Assembly (NCBI RefSeq): GCF_002159975.1
Contig: NZ_NFJR01000011.1
Coordinates: 1-64,000, forward strand
Reading direction: 5' to 3'
Source of the DNA: Barnesiella sp. An22
GTDB lineage: Bacteria; Bacteroidota; Bacteroidia; Bacteroidales; Barnesiellaceae
DNA: 64,000 nt
Under the pieces are notes generated by a model. The model was not told the DNA's origin. It saw only the letters and a program-made list of their open reading frames with translations, and did not search any database. A program made the position numbers and the translations under genes. Shown piece after piece: positions 45,735-54,722 of the stretch. The first letter of the stretch is position 1; each line of letters starts with the position of its first letter.

Positions 45735-46490
45735 ATGTTGAAGATTACAGACTTGCATGCCAGTATCAATGGCAAAGAGATATTGAAAGGCATCGACCTC
45801 GTGGTGAAACCGGGCGAGGTGCATGCCATTATGGGTCCCAACGGTTCGGGCAAGAGCACGCTCTCGGCCGTACTGACCGGAAATCCCGCCTATGAGGTGA
45901 CTCGCGGTTCGGTCGAGTTCTACGGCAAGGACCTGTTGGCCCTCTCGCCCGAAGACCGTTCGCACGAAGGGCTCTTCCTCAGTTTCCAGTATCCGGTCGA
46001 AATCCCGGGTGTGAGCATGGTCAACTTCATGCGTACGGCGGTGAACGAGCAGCGCAAGTATCGCGGACTCGAGCCCCTCTCGGCTACCGATTTCCTGAAA
46101 CTCATGCGCGAGAAACGGGCGATTGTCGAGCTCGACAACAAGCTGGCCAGCCGCTCGGTCAACGAGGGTTTCTCGGGCGGTGAGAAGAAACGCAACGAGA
46201 TTTTCCAGATGGCCATGCTGGAGCCCCGCCTCTCGATTCTCGACGAGACCGACAGCGGTCTCGACATCGATGCCCTGCGCATCGTGGCCGGGGGTGTGAA
46301 CAAACTCAAGAGCGAGAAGAATGCCACCATCGTCATCACCCACTACCAACGGTTGCTCGACTACATCGCTCCCGATTTCGTGCACGTGCTCTACAAAGGC
46401 CGCATCGTGAAGTCGGGCGGGCCCGAACTGGCTCTGGAGCTCGAGGAGCGCGGATATGACTGGATTAAAAAAGAGTTGGGCGAAATTTAA
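45735..46490 (+). CDS. sufC: Fe-S cluster assembly ATPase SufC
   Basis: A 251-residue ABC-type ATPase: Walker [10 protein letters not shown], the signature [14 protein letters not shown], Walker [15 protein letters not shown] (SufC-type), and the H-loop [11 protein letters not shown]. It drives conformational change in the SufBCD scaffold. It ends 9 bases before sufD. Confidence 0.96.
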   Translation: MLKITDLHASINGKEILKGIDLVVKPGEVHAIMGPNGSGKSTLSAVLTGNPAYEVTRGSVEFYGKDLLALSPEDRSHEGLFLSFQYPVEIPGVSMVNFMRTAVNEQRKYRGLEPLSATDFLKLMREKRAIVELDNKLASRSVNEGFSGGEKKRNEIFQMAMLEPRLSILDETDSGLDIDALRIVAGGVNKLKSEKNATIVITHYQRLLDYIAPDFVHVLYKGRIVKSGGPELALELEERGYDWIKKELGEI

Positions 46491-46499
46491 GAGACCGTT

Positions 46500-47849
46500 A
46501 TGAGTGCAGTACAGCAATATATAGATTTATACCATTCGCAGAAGAACTTGATTGCGGGCCATTCGTCGCCGGTGATGAATGCCTTGCGCGACGAGGCGAT
46601 GGCTCTGCTCGAGAGCAAGGGGTTGCCCACGCTCAAGGACGAGGAGTATCGCCGCACCGACATCGAGGCCCTCTATGCCCCCGACTACGGGTTGAACCTG
46701 GGCCGGGTCAATATCGAAATCAATCCCTACGAAGTGTTCCGTTGCGATGTGCCCAACCTGAGCACATTGCTCTACTTTGTCGTGAACGATACCTTCTACA
46801 CCCAGGCACAGCCCGCTGCGGCCAAGTTGCCCGAGGGTGTCGTGGCCGGCAGCTTGTGCGAGATGGCCCGGCAATACCCGCAACTGGTAGCCCGCTACTA
46901 CGGGAAGGCCGCCGACATGAAACGCGACGGCACGGTGGCGCTCAACACCGCCTTTGCCCAGGACGGATTCTTCCTCTATATCCCCGACGGGGTGGTGGTC
47001 GAGAAGCCCATCCAGCTGGTGAATATACTGCGGGGTAACGTCGACTTCATGGTCAACCGCCGGTTGCTCATTGTCGTAGGCAAGGGTGCCCAGGCCAAAC
47101 TGCTGGTGTGCGACCACTCCGACGAGTCGTCGGTGCGTTTCCTCGCCTCGCAGGTGTGCGAGATATTTGTCGACGACGATGCCGTGTTCGACTACTACGA
47201 CATGGAAGAGTCGTCGGAGAATACGGCCAAGGTGGCCTCGGTGTTTGTGCGCCAGGGGGCCCGGTCGAACGTGCTGGTCAACGGCATCGTGTTGCACAAC
47301 GGGGTAACCCGCAGCAACTACTACTCGACCTTCGACGGCGAGCACGCCGAACTGTCGCTCTGCGGCATGGGCATCGTCGACAAGGAGCAGTCGGTCGACA
47401 CTTATACTTATATCGACCACGCCGTTTCGCATTGCCACAGCAACGAGCTGTTCAAATATGTGCTTAACGACTCGGCCCGCGGGTCGTTCTGCGGCCGTAT
47501 TCTGGTGCGCCACGGAGCCCAGAAGACCGAGGCCTATCAGGGTAACAAGAACCTGTGTGCCTCGCCGCTGGCCAAGATGTACACCAAGCCGCAACTCGAG
47601 ATTTATGCCGACGACGTGAAGTGCAGCCACGGAGCCACCATCGGGCAGCTCGACCAGAACGCCCTGTTCTACATGCGGTCGCGCGGTATCACCGAGGCCG
47701 AGGCCCGCATGCTGCTGATGTTTGCCTTTACCAACGATGTCATCGAGCAGGTGCGTCTCGACGCCCTCAAGGATCGCTTGCGCCAGTTGGTCGAGAAGCG
47801 GTTCCGCGGCGAGCTGGCCAAATGTTCGGGTTGCCAGGCCTGCCGTTAA
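46500..47849 (+). CDS. sufD: Fe-S cluster assembly protein SufD
   Basis: A 449-residue paralogue of SufB. The N-terminal helix region (YHSQKNLIAGHSSPVMNALRDEAMALL, LKDEEYRRTDIEAL) is followed by the beta-helix core and the C-terminal segment KCSHGATIGQLDQNALFYMRSRGITEAEARMLL, which is the SufD/SufB family motif. The extreme C-terminus ends CSGCQAC, a possible redox or metal site. Directly upstream of sufS. Confidence 0.94.
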   Translation: MSAVQQYIDLYHSQKNLIAGHSSPVMNALRDEAMALLESKGLPTLKDEEYRRTDIEALYAPDYGLNLGRVNIEINPYEVFRCDVPNLSTLLYFVVNDTFYTQAQPAAAKLPEGVVAGSLCEMARQYPQLVARYYGKAADMKRDGTVALNTAFAQDGFFLYIPDGVVVEKPIQLVNILRGNVDFMVNRRLLIVVGKGAQAKLLVCDHSDESSVRFLASQVCEIFVDDDAVFDYYDMEESSENTAKVASVFVRQGARSNVLVNGIVLHNGVTRSNYYSTFDGEHAELSLCGMGIVDKEQSVDTYTYIDHAVSHCHSNELFKYVLNDSARGSFCGRILVRHGAQKTEAYQGNKNLCASPLAKMYTKPQLEIYADDVKCSHGATIGQLDQNALFYMRSRGITEAEARMLLMFAFTNDVIEQVRLDALKDRLRQLVEKRFRGELAKCSGCQACR

Positions 47850-47878
47850 CATGAAGAAAAGAAGAAAGGAGTTCCACT

Positions 47879-49096
47879 ATGTTGGATATTGAGAAGATAA
47901 GAGCCGATTTTCCCATTCTGAAACGTGAGGTGTCGGGCCGTCCGCTCATCTATCTGGACAACGCCGCCACCTCGCAGACCCCCCGCTGCGTGGTCGACCA
48001 CATTGCCGATACCTACTATCGGGTGAATGCCAACGTGCATCGTGGGGTGCATACCCTCAGCCAGGAGGCTACCGATGCCCACGAGGCGGCCCGTCGCCGG
48101 GTGCAGCAGTTTATCGGGGCCGCTTCGCCCGCCGAAATTGTCTTTACGCGGGGCACGACCGAAGCCATCAATCTGGTGGCCTCGTCGTTTGGCGACGAGT
48201 TCCTGCACGACGGCGACGAGGTGATTCTCACCGTCATGGAGCACCATGCCGATATTGTGCCGTGGCAGCTCTTGCAGCGCCGCCGCAAAATCAAGTTGCA
48301 GGTGGTCCCCATCAACGAGCGGGGCGAACTCGAACTCGAGGTCTACAAGCAGCTCTTCAACGAGCACACGCGGTTGGTGTGTGTGGCTCACGTCTCCAAC
48401 GTGCTGGGCACCATCAACCCGGTGCGCGAGATGATTGCCTACGCCCATGCACAAGGGGTGCCGGTGTTGGTCGACGGGGCTCAGGCCATCCCTCACCTGC
48501 GGGTGAACGTGCAGGAGCTCGATGCCGATTTCTACGCCTTCTCGGCTCATAAGGTATATGGTCCCACGGGGATAGGTATCCTCTATGGCAAGGAGAAGTG
48601 GCTCGATGCCATACCTCCCTATCAGGGAGGTGGCGAGATGATTGCGCATGTCGACTTCTCGGGGACGACCTTCGGCGAACTGCCCTTCAAGTTCGAGGCC
48701 GGTACGCCCGACTATGTGGGTACGGCCGCTTTTGCCTCGGCGCTCGACTATGTCGACAGCATCGGGCTGGAGGCTATCGCCGCTCACGAAAACGAGTTGT
48801 TGCGCTACACCACCGCGCAGATGGAGCAAATCGAGGGGATGCGTATCTTCGGCACCTCGCCGCACAAGAGTTCGGTCATCTCGTTTCTGGTCGACGGTAT
48901 CCACCACTACGACATGGGCATGTTGCTCGACAAGCTGGGTGTGGCCGTCCGCACGGGTCACCACTGTGCCCAGCCGCTGATGACCTCGCTCGGTATCGAG
49001 GGCACGGTGCGGGTGTCGTTTGCCGTGTACAATACCCAGGCCGAGGCCGACGCCTTCATCGCCGCCTTGAAACGGGTAGTACAGATGTTTCGATAA
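47879..49096 (+). CDS. sufS: Cysteine desulfurase SufS
   Basis: A 405-residue PLP enzyme that supplies sulfur by turning Cys into Ala plus persulfide. The PLP lysine lies in FYAFSAHKVYGPTGIG (K225), and the persulfide Cys in RTGHHCAQPLM (C363). EIVFTRGTTEAINLVASSF and HHADIVPWQLL are class V motifs. The SufE or SufU partner is not in this window, so a separate sulfur-acceptor gene must lie elsewhere. Ends in a strong terminator. Confidence 0.95.
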   Translation: MLDIEKIRADFPILKREVSGRPLIYLDNAATSQTPRCVVDHIADTYYRVNANVHRGVHTLSQEATDAHEAARRRVQQFIGAASPAEIVFTRGTTEAINLVASSFGDEFLHDGDEVILTVMEHHADIVPWQLLQRRRKIKLQVVPINERGELELEVYKQLFNEHTRLVCVAHVSNVLGTINPVREMIAYAHAQGVPVLVDGAQAIPHLRVNVQELDADFYAFSAHKVYGPTGIGILYGKEKWLDAIPPYQGGGEMIAHVDFSGTTFGELPFKFEAGTPDYVGTAAFASALDYVDSIGLEAIAAHENELLRYTTAQMEQIEGMRIFGTSPHKSSVISFLVDGIHHYDMGMLLDKLGVAVRTGHHCAQPLMTSLGIEGTVRVSFAVYNTQAEADAFIAALKRVVQMFR

Positions 49097-49122
49097 CGAA
49101 AATATTCACTTGCAATAGCAGC

Positions 49123-49161
49123 ATTCTGAGGCGGCCGACGGTTGCCTCAGAATTTTTTTTT
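49123..49161 (+). terminator. Intrinsic terminator of the suf operon
   Basis: ATTCTGAGGC (49123-49132) pairs with GCCTCAGAAT (49144-49153), then a run of T. It overlaps the 3' end of the convergent glycosyltransferase gene (stop at 49147-49149). Confidence 0.88.
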
Positions 49162-50142
49162 GCCCTTCAGGAAGTACTCCATCGTGATGTTTCGCCGGGC
49201 TTCGGGGAAGGTGTTCAACAGGTTCTCCTGGGGGTGACGGGTGTATTGCTTGCGCATCTTGCGGAAGTCGTTGTGTGCTTTCAGAATGGCGCGGGCATGA
49301 GGTATCTGTCCCAGGGCAACGAACCGGGCGAAAGCCAGCGTGTCGTAGAGCCGGCGGATGAACAGCACCTTTTTCCCCTCCTGTCGGGGCAGGTTCTTGT
49401 GGAGCATGAGCAGGTTGTTGCGGAAGTTGAGGTAGGTCTTCTGCGGATTGGCCGCATCGAGCGAGGCCCCGCCCTGGTGGTGCACCCGGCTTTGCGGCAC
49501 GACAGCTATGCGATAGCCCGCCAGGTGGATGCGCCAGCAGAGGTCTATCTCCTCCATGTGGGCAAAGAAACCGGGGTCGAGACCACCCACCTCGCGGTAG
49601 ACGGCGGTGCGCACGAAGAGGGCGGCACCGCTGGCCCAGAAGATGTCGAGCGGGTCGTCGTACTGCCCGCAGTCGGTCTCGAGGGTACCGAAGAGGCGCC
49701 CGCGGCAGAAGGGGTAGCCGTAGCGGTCGATGAATCCGCCGGCGGCTCCGGCATATTCGAATTTCTCGGGTTCTCGCAGCGACCGTATTTTGGGCTGGCA
49801 GGCAGCCACGTCGGGGTGACTCTCGACAAACTCGAGCAGCGGCTCGAGCCAGTGGGCCGTCACCTCCACGTCGGAGTTGAGCAGCACTGCATATTCGTAG
49901 TCCAGTTCGTCGAGAGCCTGGTTGTACCCCTCGGCAAAACCGTAGTTGCGGGGGAAGGGCAGCAGGAGCACCTGGGGAAATTCGCGGGTGAGGAGTTCGA
50001 CCGAGTTGTCGGTCGAGCCGTTGTCGGCCACCACGATGTCGGCCAGATGAGCCGGCGTGTGAGCACACACCGAGGGGAGGAAGCGTTGCAGCAGGGCGGC
50101 CCCGTTCCAGTTGAGTATGACGACGGCGACTTTCTTTTTCAT
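49147..50142 (-). CDS. Family 2 glycosyltransferase
   Basis: A 331-residue GT-A-fold enzyme: VAVVILNWNGAALLQRFLPSV, DIVVADNGSTDNSVELL and LLNSDVEVTAHWLEPLL give the nucleotide and metal (DxD-like) region, as in rhamnosyltransferase-type GT2 proteins. No transmembrane helices; probably peripheral at the inner membrane for LPS or O-antigen-type sugars. It starts 1 base after the LpxL-type gene stop, and the pair is followed upstream by mtaB, so these three form an operon (order mtaB, acyltransferase, GT2). Confidence 0.85.
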   Translation of the reverse strand: MKKKVAVVILNWNGAALLQRFLPSVCAHTPAHLADIVVADNGSTDNSVELLTREFPQVLLLPFPRNYGFAEGYNQALDELDYEYAVLLNSDVEVTAHWLEPLLEFVESHPDVAACQPKIRSLREPEKFEYAGAAGGFIDRYGYPFCRGRLFGTLETDCGQYDDPLDIFWASGAALFVRTAVYREVGGLDPGFFAHMEEIDLCWRIHLAGYRIAVVPQSRVHHQGGASLDAANPQKTYLNFRNNLLMLHKNLPRQEGKKVLFIRRLYDTLAFARFVALGQIPHARAILKAHNDFRKMRKQYTRHPQENLLNTFPEARRNITMEYFLKGKKKF

Positions 50143-50143
50143 A

Positions 50144-51055
50144 TCAGGTATTGGGGAAATCTTCGTGTTTGTATTTCCAGCGTTTGTGGGTCCACAGCCA
50201 GGCCCAGGGGTTGCGCAGGATGGTCTTCTCCATCAGGGCGGTATAGCGGTCGGTGATTTCGAACTCGGGCAGCTCGTTGGGGTGCAGGGCCACCTCGCGG
50301 ATGGTCGCTTTGTAGTACCCGCGTTTTACCACTTCGACATCGAAATAGAGCACGGCAAAGTCGGTTTTGCGGGCAATCTTTTCGTAGCCGGTGAGCACGG
50401 GCGAGTCTTGCGAAAGGAACCGGGCCCAATGGTGGATGTTGGCCGGCGACGGCGTCTGGTCCGACATGAACCCCGTAATCGAGGGGCGTCCCGAGCGCTT
50501 CATCTGCAAGATGGCCCGCAGCGACTCTTTCTTGGCGATGCAGATGGTGCCGAAACGCGAGCGCAGCTTCAGGAAGAAGCGGTCGAACCACTCGTTTTTC
50601 AGCGGCCGGTATATCTGGCCCGAGATGGCCTCGGGGTGGTGTATCCACAGCGTGACCGAGGGTACCCACTCCCAGTTGCCGAAGTGGCCCAGCAGGATGA
50701 TGATGGAGCGGTTCTGGTCGAAGAGGCGGTCGATGATGTCGGTCTGTTCGAAGACCATGCGGCGGCGCATCTCCTCGTCGGAGATGTGCAGGAGCTTGAT
50801 GGTCTCTACGATGTAGTCGCAGAAGTGGCGGTAGAATTTCTTCTCGAGCCGTATCAGCTCCTGCTCGCTCTTGTCGGGGAAGGCGTTGCGCATGTTCTCC
50901 AGCACCAGCCGGCGGCGGTAGTGCACCACATAGTAGAGCGGGTAGTAGAGCAGGTCGGCCAGCAGGTAGAGCACCCGCATGGGCAGCAGGGCGTGCAGCT
51001 TGAACCAGAGGTACAGCGGCGAGTAGATGATATTTTGCAAAGTCTCTTTTTTCAT
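50144..51055 (-). CDS. LpxL/HtrB-family lysophospholipid (lipid A) acyltransferase
   Basis: A 303-residue inner-membrane-associated protein. The N-terminal helix is followed by the catalytic HFGNWE (H-x4-E type) in IILLGHFGNWEWVPS and a late-acyltransferase core (GFMSDQTPSPANIHHWARFL). It probably adds a secondary acyl chain to lipid A. Start ATG at 51055 (MKKETLQN) leaves a 10-base gap to mtaB; an upstream start at 51115 would overlap mtaB. Confidence 0.88.
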   Translation of the reverse strand: MKKETLQNIIYSPLYLWFKLHALLPMRVLYLLADLLYYPLYYVVHYRRRLVLENMRNAFPDKSEQELIRLEKKFYRHFCDYIVETIKLLHISDEEMRRRMVFEQTDIIDRLFDQNRSIIILLGHFGNWEWVPSVTLWIHHPEAISGQIYRPLKNEWFDRFFLKLRSRFGTICIAKKESLRAILQMKRSGRPSITGFMSDQTPSPANIHHWARFLSQDSPVLTGYEKIARKTDFAVLYFDVEVVKRGYYKATIREVALHPNELPEFEITDRYTALMEKTILRNPWAWLWTHKRWKYKHEDFPNT

Positions 51056-51065
51056 GTCGCTCGGT

Positions 51066-52385
51066 TTAAATCTCGGTGGCGATGAGGGCGTCGCCGGCCT
51101 CGTTGAAATCGCCAAGCCGCACGGGCCGGCAGGTGTTGACCCACTCCTTGCGGTAGGGCATCTCTACCCGTATGTAGTTGTCGGTGAAGCCGTGCATGGG
51201 GGCACCCTTGCGCGGTTGCTCGAACAGTACGGGGCGCGTGGTGCCCTGGAACCGGGTATAGAAATCGTGCAACTTCCGCTCCGAAATCTCGAGCATGCGG
51301 CGGCAACGCTCGTGCCGCTCGGGTATGGGCACGACCGGCTCTATCTTCAAGGCCTGGGTACCCGGTCGTTCGGAGTAAGTGAAGACATGCAGTTGCGAAA
51401 TGTCGAGCCCCTCGACAAACCGGCGGCTCTCCTCGAACAGCTCTTCGGTCTCGCCCCGTACGCCGGTGATGAGGTCGACCCCGATGAAGGCGTCGGGAAT
51501 GAGACGGCGTATGGTCTCTATCTTGTGGGCGAAGAGAGCCGTGTCGTAGTGACGGTGCATCAGCTTCAGCACCGTGTCGCTGCCCGATTGCAGGGGTATG
51601 TGGAAGTGTGGGGCAAACCGCTGCGACTGGGCTACGAAGGCGATAATCTCGTCGGTGAGCAGGTTGGGCTCAATCGAGGAGATGCGGTAGTGCGCGATGC
51701 CCTCGACCTGGTCGAGCGAGCGGATGAGGTCGAGGAAGGTCTCGCCCGTCTGTTTGCCGAAGTCGCCGATGTTCACCCCCGTGATGACAATCTCCTTACC
51801 CCCGGCGGCAGCCACTTCGCGAGCCTGTGCGGTGAGCTGCTCGATGGTGCCGCTGCGGCTCCGGCCCCGGGCAAAGGGTATGGTGCAGTAGGTGCAGAAG
51901 TAGTCGCAGCCGTCCTGTACCTTGAGGAAGTAGCGGGTGCGGTCGCCCCGCGAACACGAGGGCGAGAACTTGCGGATGTCGCGGGTAGGGGTGGTAATCA
52001 CCTCGCCCACCTCCTGTCGCTTGTGCAGGTCGCCCAGATATTGCAGGATGTCGAGCTTCTGTTCGGCACCCAGAATCAGGTCCACGTCGGGGATGTGGGC
52101 AATCTCGTCGGGTTTGAGCTGCGCATAGCAGCCGGTCACCACGATAAAGGCCTGCGGGTGTTGTCGGGCGATGCGACGGATGGTCTGCCGGCATTTCTTG
52201 TCGGCCAGTTCGGTCACCGAGCAGGTGTTGATTACGCAGATGTCGGCCTTTTCGCCGGGTCGTGCCTTGCGAATGCCGTGAGCCTCGAGGGTCTTCCCGA
52301 TGGTGGAAGTTTCGGCAAAGTTGAGTTTGCAGCCCAGTGTGTAGTAGGCTGCGGTCTTATTCTGGAATGTGTTGACGTCTATCAT
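51066..52385 (-). CDS. mtaB: tRNA t6A37 methylthiotransferase MtaB
   Basis: A 439-residue radical-SAM methylthiotransferase making ms2t6A37 in tRNAs. The N-terminal UPF0004 domain has TLGCKLNFAE, INTCSVTELADKKCRQTIRR and VTGCYAQLKP Cys residues for one cluster. The radical-SAM triad is CDYFCTYCTIPFARGRSRSG. A C-terminal TRAM-like domain follows. The CKLN form and length indicate MtaB rather than MiaB or RimO. First gene of a minus-strand operon with the acyltransferase and GT2. Confidence 0.9.
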   Translation of the reverse strand: MIDVNTFQNKTAAYYTLGCKLNFAETSTIGKTLEAHGIRKARPGEKADICVINTCSVTELADKKCRQTIRRIARQHPQAFIVVTGCYAQLKPDEIAHIPDVDLILGAEQKLDILQYLGDLHKRQEVGEVITTPTRDIRKFSPSCSRGDRTRYFLKVQDGCDYFCTYCTIPFARGRSRSGTIEQLTAQAREVAAAGGKEIVITGVNIGDFGKQTGETFLDLIRSLDQVEGIAHYRISSIEPNLLTDEIIAFVAQSQRFAPHFHIPLQSGSDTVLKLMHRHYDTALFAHKIETIRRLIPDAFIGVDLITGVRGETEELFEESRRFVEGLDISQLHVFTYSERPGTQALKIEPVVPIPERHERCRRMLEISERKLHDFYTRFQGTTRPVLFEQPRKGAPMHGFTDNYIRVEMPYRKEWVNTCRPVRLGDFNEAGDALIATEI

Positions 52386-52416
52386 AATCGGTGGGTCGAA
52401 ATGCCAATATAGGCGA

Positions 52417-52424
52417 CAAAGTTA
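52417..52424 (-). promoter_or_regulatory. -7 box of the mtaB operon
   Basis: Minus-strand TAACTTTG 31 bases upstream of the mtaB start. Confidence 0.45.
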
Positions 52425-52500
52425 CTCATTTCATTTAAAAATGTGTAGTCCCTCTATTCTAATAGTTGTATAAGAATGAATGATTTTACAAACAAAGTCG

Positions 52501-52508
52501 TATATTTG
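52501..52508 (+). promoter_or_regulatory. -7 box of the acyl-CoA ligase gene
   Basis: TATATTTG 25 bases upstream of the ATG at 52534. The -33 region is weak. Confidence 0.5.
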
Positions 52509-52533
52509 CTACCGAACTAATTAAATTCGGGAT

Positions 52534-54195
52534 ATGATTTCTGAAAATTTCATCAAGATATATGAGTCGAGCTTTCGGGAAAACTGGGACTTACCTGCAT
52601 TGACCGACTATAACGAACAGCGCACATATACCTATCAGGATATGGCGCGCGAAATCGCCAAGCTGCACATTCTTTTCCGCCATTGCCAAATCAGACGGGG
52701 CGACAAAATCGCTCTCGTGGGGAAAAACACCCCCAACTGGTGCATCGCCTTCATGGCTACGGTTACCTATGGCGCCATACTGGTACCCATTCTGCAGGAG
52801 TTCAATCCGCACGATATACACCACATTATCAACCACTCCGACTCGGTGATGCTCTTTGTGGGCGAAAACATCTGGGAGAATATCGAGATGGAGAAGTTGC
52901 CCGAGGTGCGTGCCGCCATTTCGCTGCAAGACTTCTCGTGCCTCGTACAGCGCGACGGCGAAGAGATAGCCCGGTGCCTGCGCGACATGAAGCGCCGGTT
53001 CAAAAATACCTATCCCAACGGCTTCAGCCGGTCGGACATCCGCTATGCCGACCTCGACAACGACAAGGTGATACTGATCAACTACACCTCGGGAACCACG
53101 GGTTTCAGCAAAGGGGTGATGCTCACGGGCAACAACCTGGCGGGCAATGTGATGTTCGGCGTGCGTTCGCACCTGCACTACAAGGGGAGCAAGTGCATCT
53201 CGTTCCTGCCGTTGGCCCATGCCTACGGGTGTGCCTTCGACCTGCTCACGCCGCTGGCCGTGGGTACGCACATCACGCTGCTGGGTAAGATTCCTTCGCC
53301 CAAAATCCTGTTGAAGGCGCTCGGGGAGGTGCGGCCCAATCTCATTATTTGCGTGCCGCTGATTCTCGAGAAGATTTACAAGAAACAGATACAACCCTTG
53401 CTCAACAAGACGCCCATGCGTTGGGCCTTGAATATTCCCATTCTCGACACCCGTATCTACGGGCAGGTGCGCAAGAAACTGATCGATGCCTTCGGCGGCC
53501 GCTTCGAAGAGGTGATTGTGGGTGGTGCTCCCATCAATCGTGAGGTCGAGGAGTTTCTGCACAAAATCAAATTCCCCTTTACCGTGGGCTATGGCATGAC
53601 CGAGTGTGCTCCGCTGGTGAGCTACACGTCGCACCGTGAGTTCCGTCCCGGTTCGGCCGGCCGCACGCTCTTCGGCTATGTCGAGACCAAAATCGACTCG
53701 CTCGACCCCGAGAATATCCCGGGCGAAATCTGTGTGCGGGGCGAACATGTGATGAAGGGTTACTACAAAAACGAAGAGGCCACCAAAGCCGTGCTCGACG
53801 AAGAGGGTTGGCTGCACACCGGCGACATGGGAACCATGACCCCCGACGGTACCATCTACATCAAGGGGCGCAGCAAGACGATGATTCTCACCTCGAACGG
53901 CCAGAACATCTATCCCGAGGAGATTGAGGCCAAGTTGAACAACATGCCTTTCGTGATGGAGAGCCTGGTGGTCGAACGTGATGGCAAACTGGTGGCTCTC
54001 GTCTGTCCCGACTACGAGGCGATGGACAGTTACGGCGTTTCGAATCACGATTTGCCCATGACCATGGAGGAGGTGCGGTGCAACCTGAACAAGATGTTGG
54101 CTCCCTATGAGCAAATAACCCGTATCCAACTCTATCCGAATGAGTTTGAAAAGACCCCGAAGCGAAGCATAAAACGCTATTTATATGATAATTGA
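52534..54195 (+). CDS. AMP-binding long-chain acyl-CoA ligase-type enzyme
   Basis: A 553-residue adenylate-forming enzyme. The P-loop-like INYTSGTTGFSKGVMLTGNNL, the A5 motif YGMTECAPLVSY, DEEGWLHTGDMG, and C-terminal KGRSKTMILTSNGQNIYPEEIE are those of the ANL superfamily. It probably activates fatty acids to acyl-CoA (or acyl-AMP). Single gene. It ends 142 bases before the small lipoprotein. Confidence 0.88.
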   Translation: MISENFIKIYESSFRENWDLPALTDYNEQRTYTYQDMAREIAKLHILFRHCQIRRGDKIALVGKNTPNWCIAFMATVTYGAILVPILQEFNPHDIHHIINHSDSVMLFVGENIWENIEMEKLPEVRAAISLQDFSCLVQRDGEEIARCLRDMKRRFKNTYPNGFSRSDIRYADLDNDKVILINYTSGTTGFSKGVMLTGNNLAGNVMFGVRSHLHYKGSKCISFLPLAHAYGCAFDLLTPLAVGTHITLLGKIPSPKILLKALGEVRPNLIICVPLILEKIYKKQIQPLLNKTPMRWALNIPILDTRIYGQVRKKLIDAFGGRFEEVIVGGAPINREVEEFLHKIKFPFTVGYGMTECAPLVSYTSHREFRPGSAGRTLFGYVETKIDSLDPENIPGEICVRGEHVMKGYYKNEEATKAVLDEEGWLHTGDMGTMTPDGTIYIKGRSKTMILTSNGQNIYPEEIEAKLNNMPFVMESLVVERDGKLVALVCPDYEAMDSYGVSNHDLPMTMEEVRCNLNKMLAPYEQITRIQLYPNEFEKTPKRSIKRYLYDN

Positions 54196-54205
54196 GTTTT
54201 TTGGG

Positions 54206-54228
54206 TTGATTTTTCCCAGAAAAATCAA
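54206..54228 (+). terminator. Possible terminator hairpin after the acyl-CoA ligase gene
   Basis: TTGATTTTTC-CCA-GAAAAATCAA is a perfect 10-bp stem with a 3-base loop, starting 11 bases after the stop. There is no T-run after it on the plus strand, so the assignment is tentative. Confidence 0.45.
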
Positions 54229-54280
54229 AATATTCTGAAAAAAAAATAAGATTAGGAGTACAACATATAAAAAGAATGTA

Positions 54281-54288
54281 TACCTTTG
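54281..54288 (+). promoter_or_regulatory. -7 box of the small lipoprotein gene
   Basis: TACCTTTG 49 bases upstream of the ATG, in an AT-rich region. Confidence 0.5.
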
Positions 54289-54337
54289 TAGCGTTTTTGA
54301 AGCAAAAAAATATTGTTTTATCTTTAATTTGAAGGAA

Positions 54338-54535
54338 ATGAAAAAGTTAGTTTTGTTCTTCGCTGTTGCATTTGCAATGTCTTTCGCTTCTTGCGGCAAT
54401 AAAGCTGCTGAATCTACTGAAGCTGTTGATAGCACTGCCGTTGTAGAAGAAGTTGCAGTTGAAACTGTTGACTCTGCTGCTGTTGACTCTGCTGCTGCTG
54501 ACACTGTAGTTGAAGCTGCTGCTGTTGCTGAATAA
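54338..54535 (+). CDS. Small acidic Ala/Val/Glu-rich lipoprotein
   Basis: A 65-residue product. The signal peptide ends AMSFASC (lipid Cys about residue 19). The mature part is a simple-sequence tail of Ala, Val, Glu, Asp, Ser and Thr with repeated VDSAA and VEE units, strongly acidic with almost no basic residues. Nothing catalytic. Codons are mostly GCT, GTT, GAA and TCT, unlike the GC-rich neighbours, suggesting very high expression rather than transfer. Own promoter and terminator. Function unknown; a space-filling or charge-bearing surface or periplasmic lipoprotein is possible. Confidence 0.8.
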   Translation: MKKLVLFFAVAFAMSFASCGNKAAESTEAVDSTAVVEEVAVETVDSAAVDSAAADTVVEAAAVAE

Positions 54536-54560
54536 TTTACAGCAAAGACTAAAAGAATTG

Positions 54561-54595
54561 GGGCTATCCCTCGGTGAGGGTTAGCTCTTTTTTTG
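54561..54595 (+). terminator. Intrinsic terminator of the small lipoprotein gene
   Basis: GGCTATCCCTC (54562-54572) and GAGGGTTAGCT (54576-54586), with one mismatch and one G-T pair, form a stem followed by CTTTTTTTG. Confidence 0.82.
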
Positions 54596-54722
54596 TTTTA
54601 AAACCAATGTAGGGTTTGTCTTGTAATCTACTGATAAACAGTTTACTATTGCTTGCTGGGTAGGCCTGTTTGTCTGGAATGGATGTGGAGGGGTGCTTCT
54701 GAAAGAGAGGGGAGAAGAGAGG

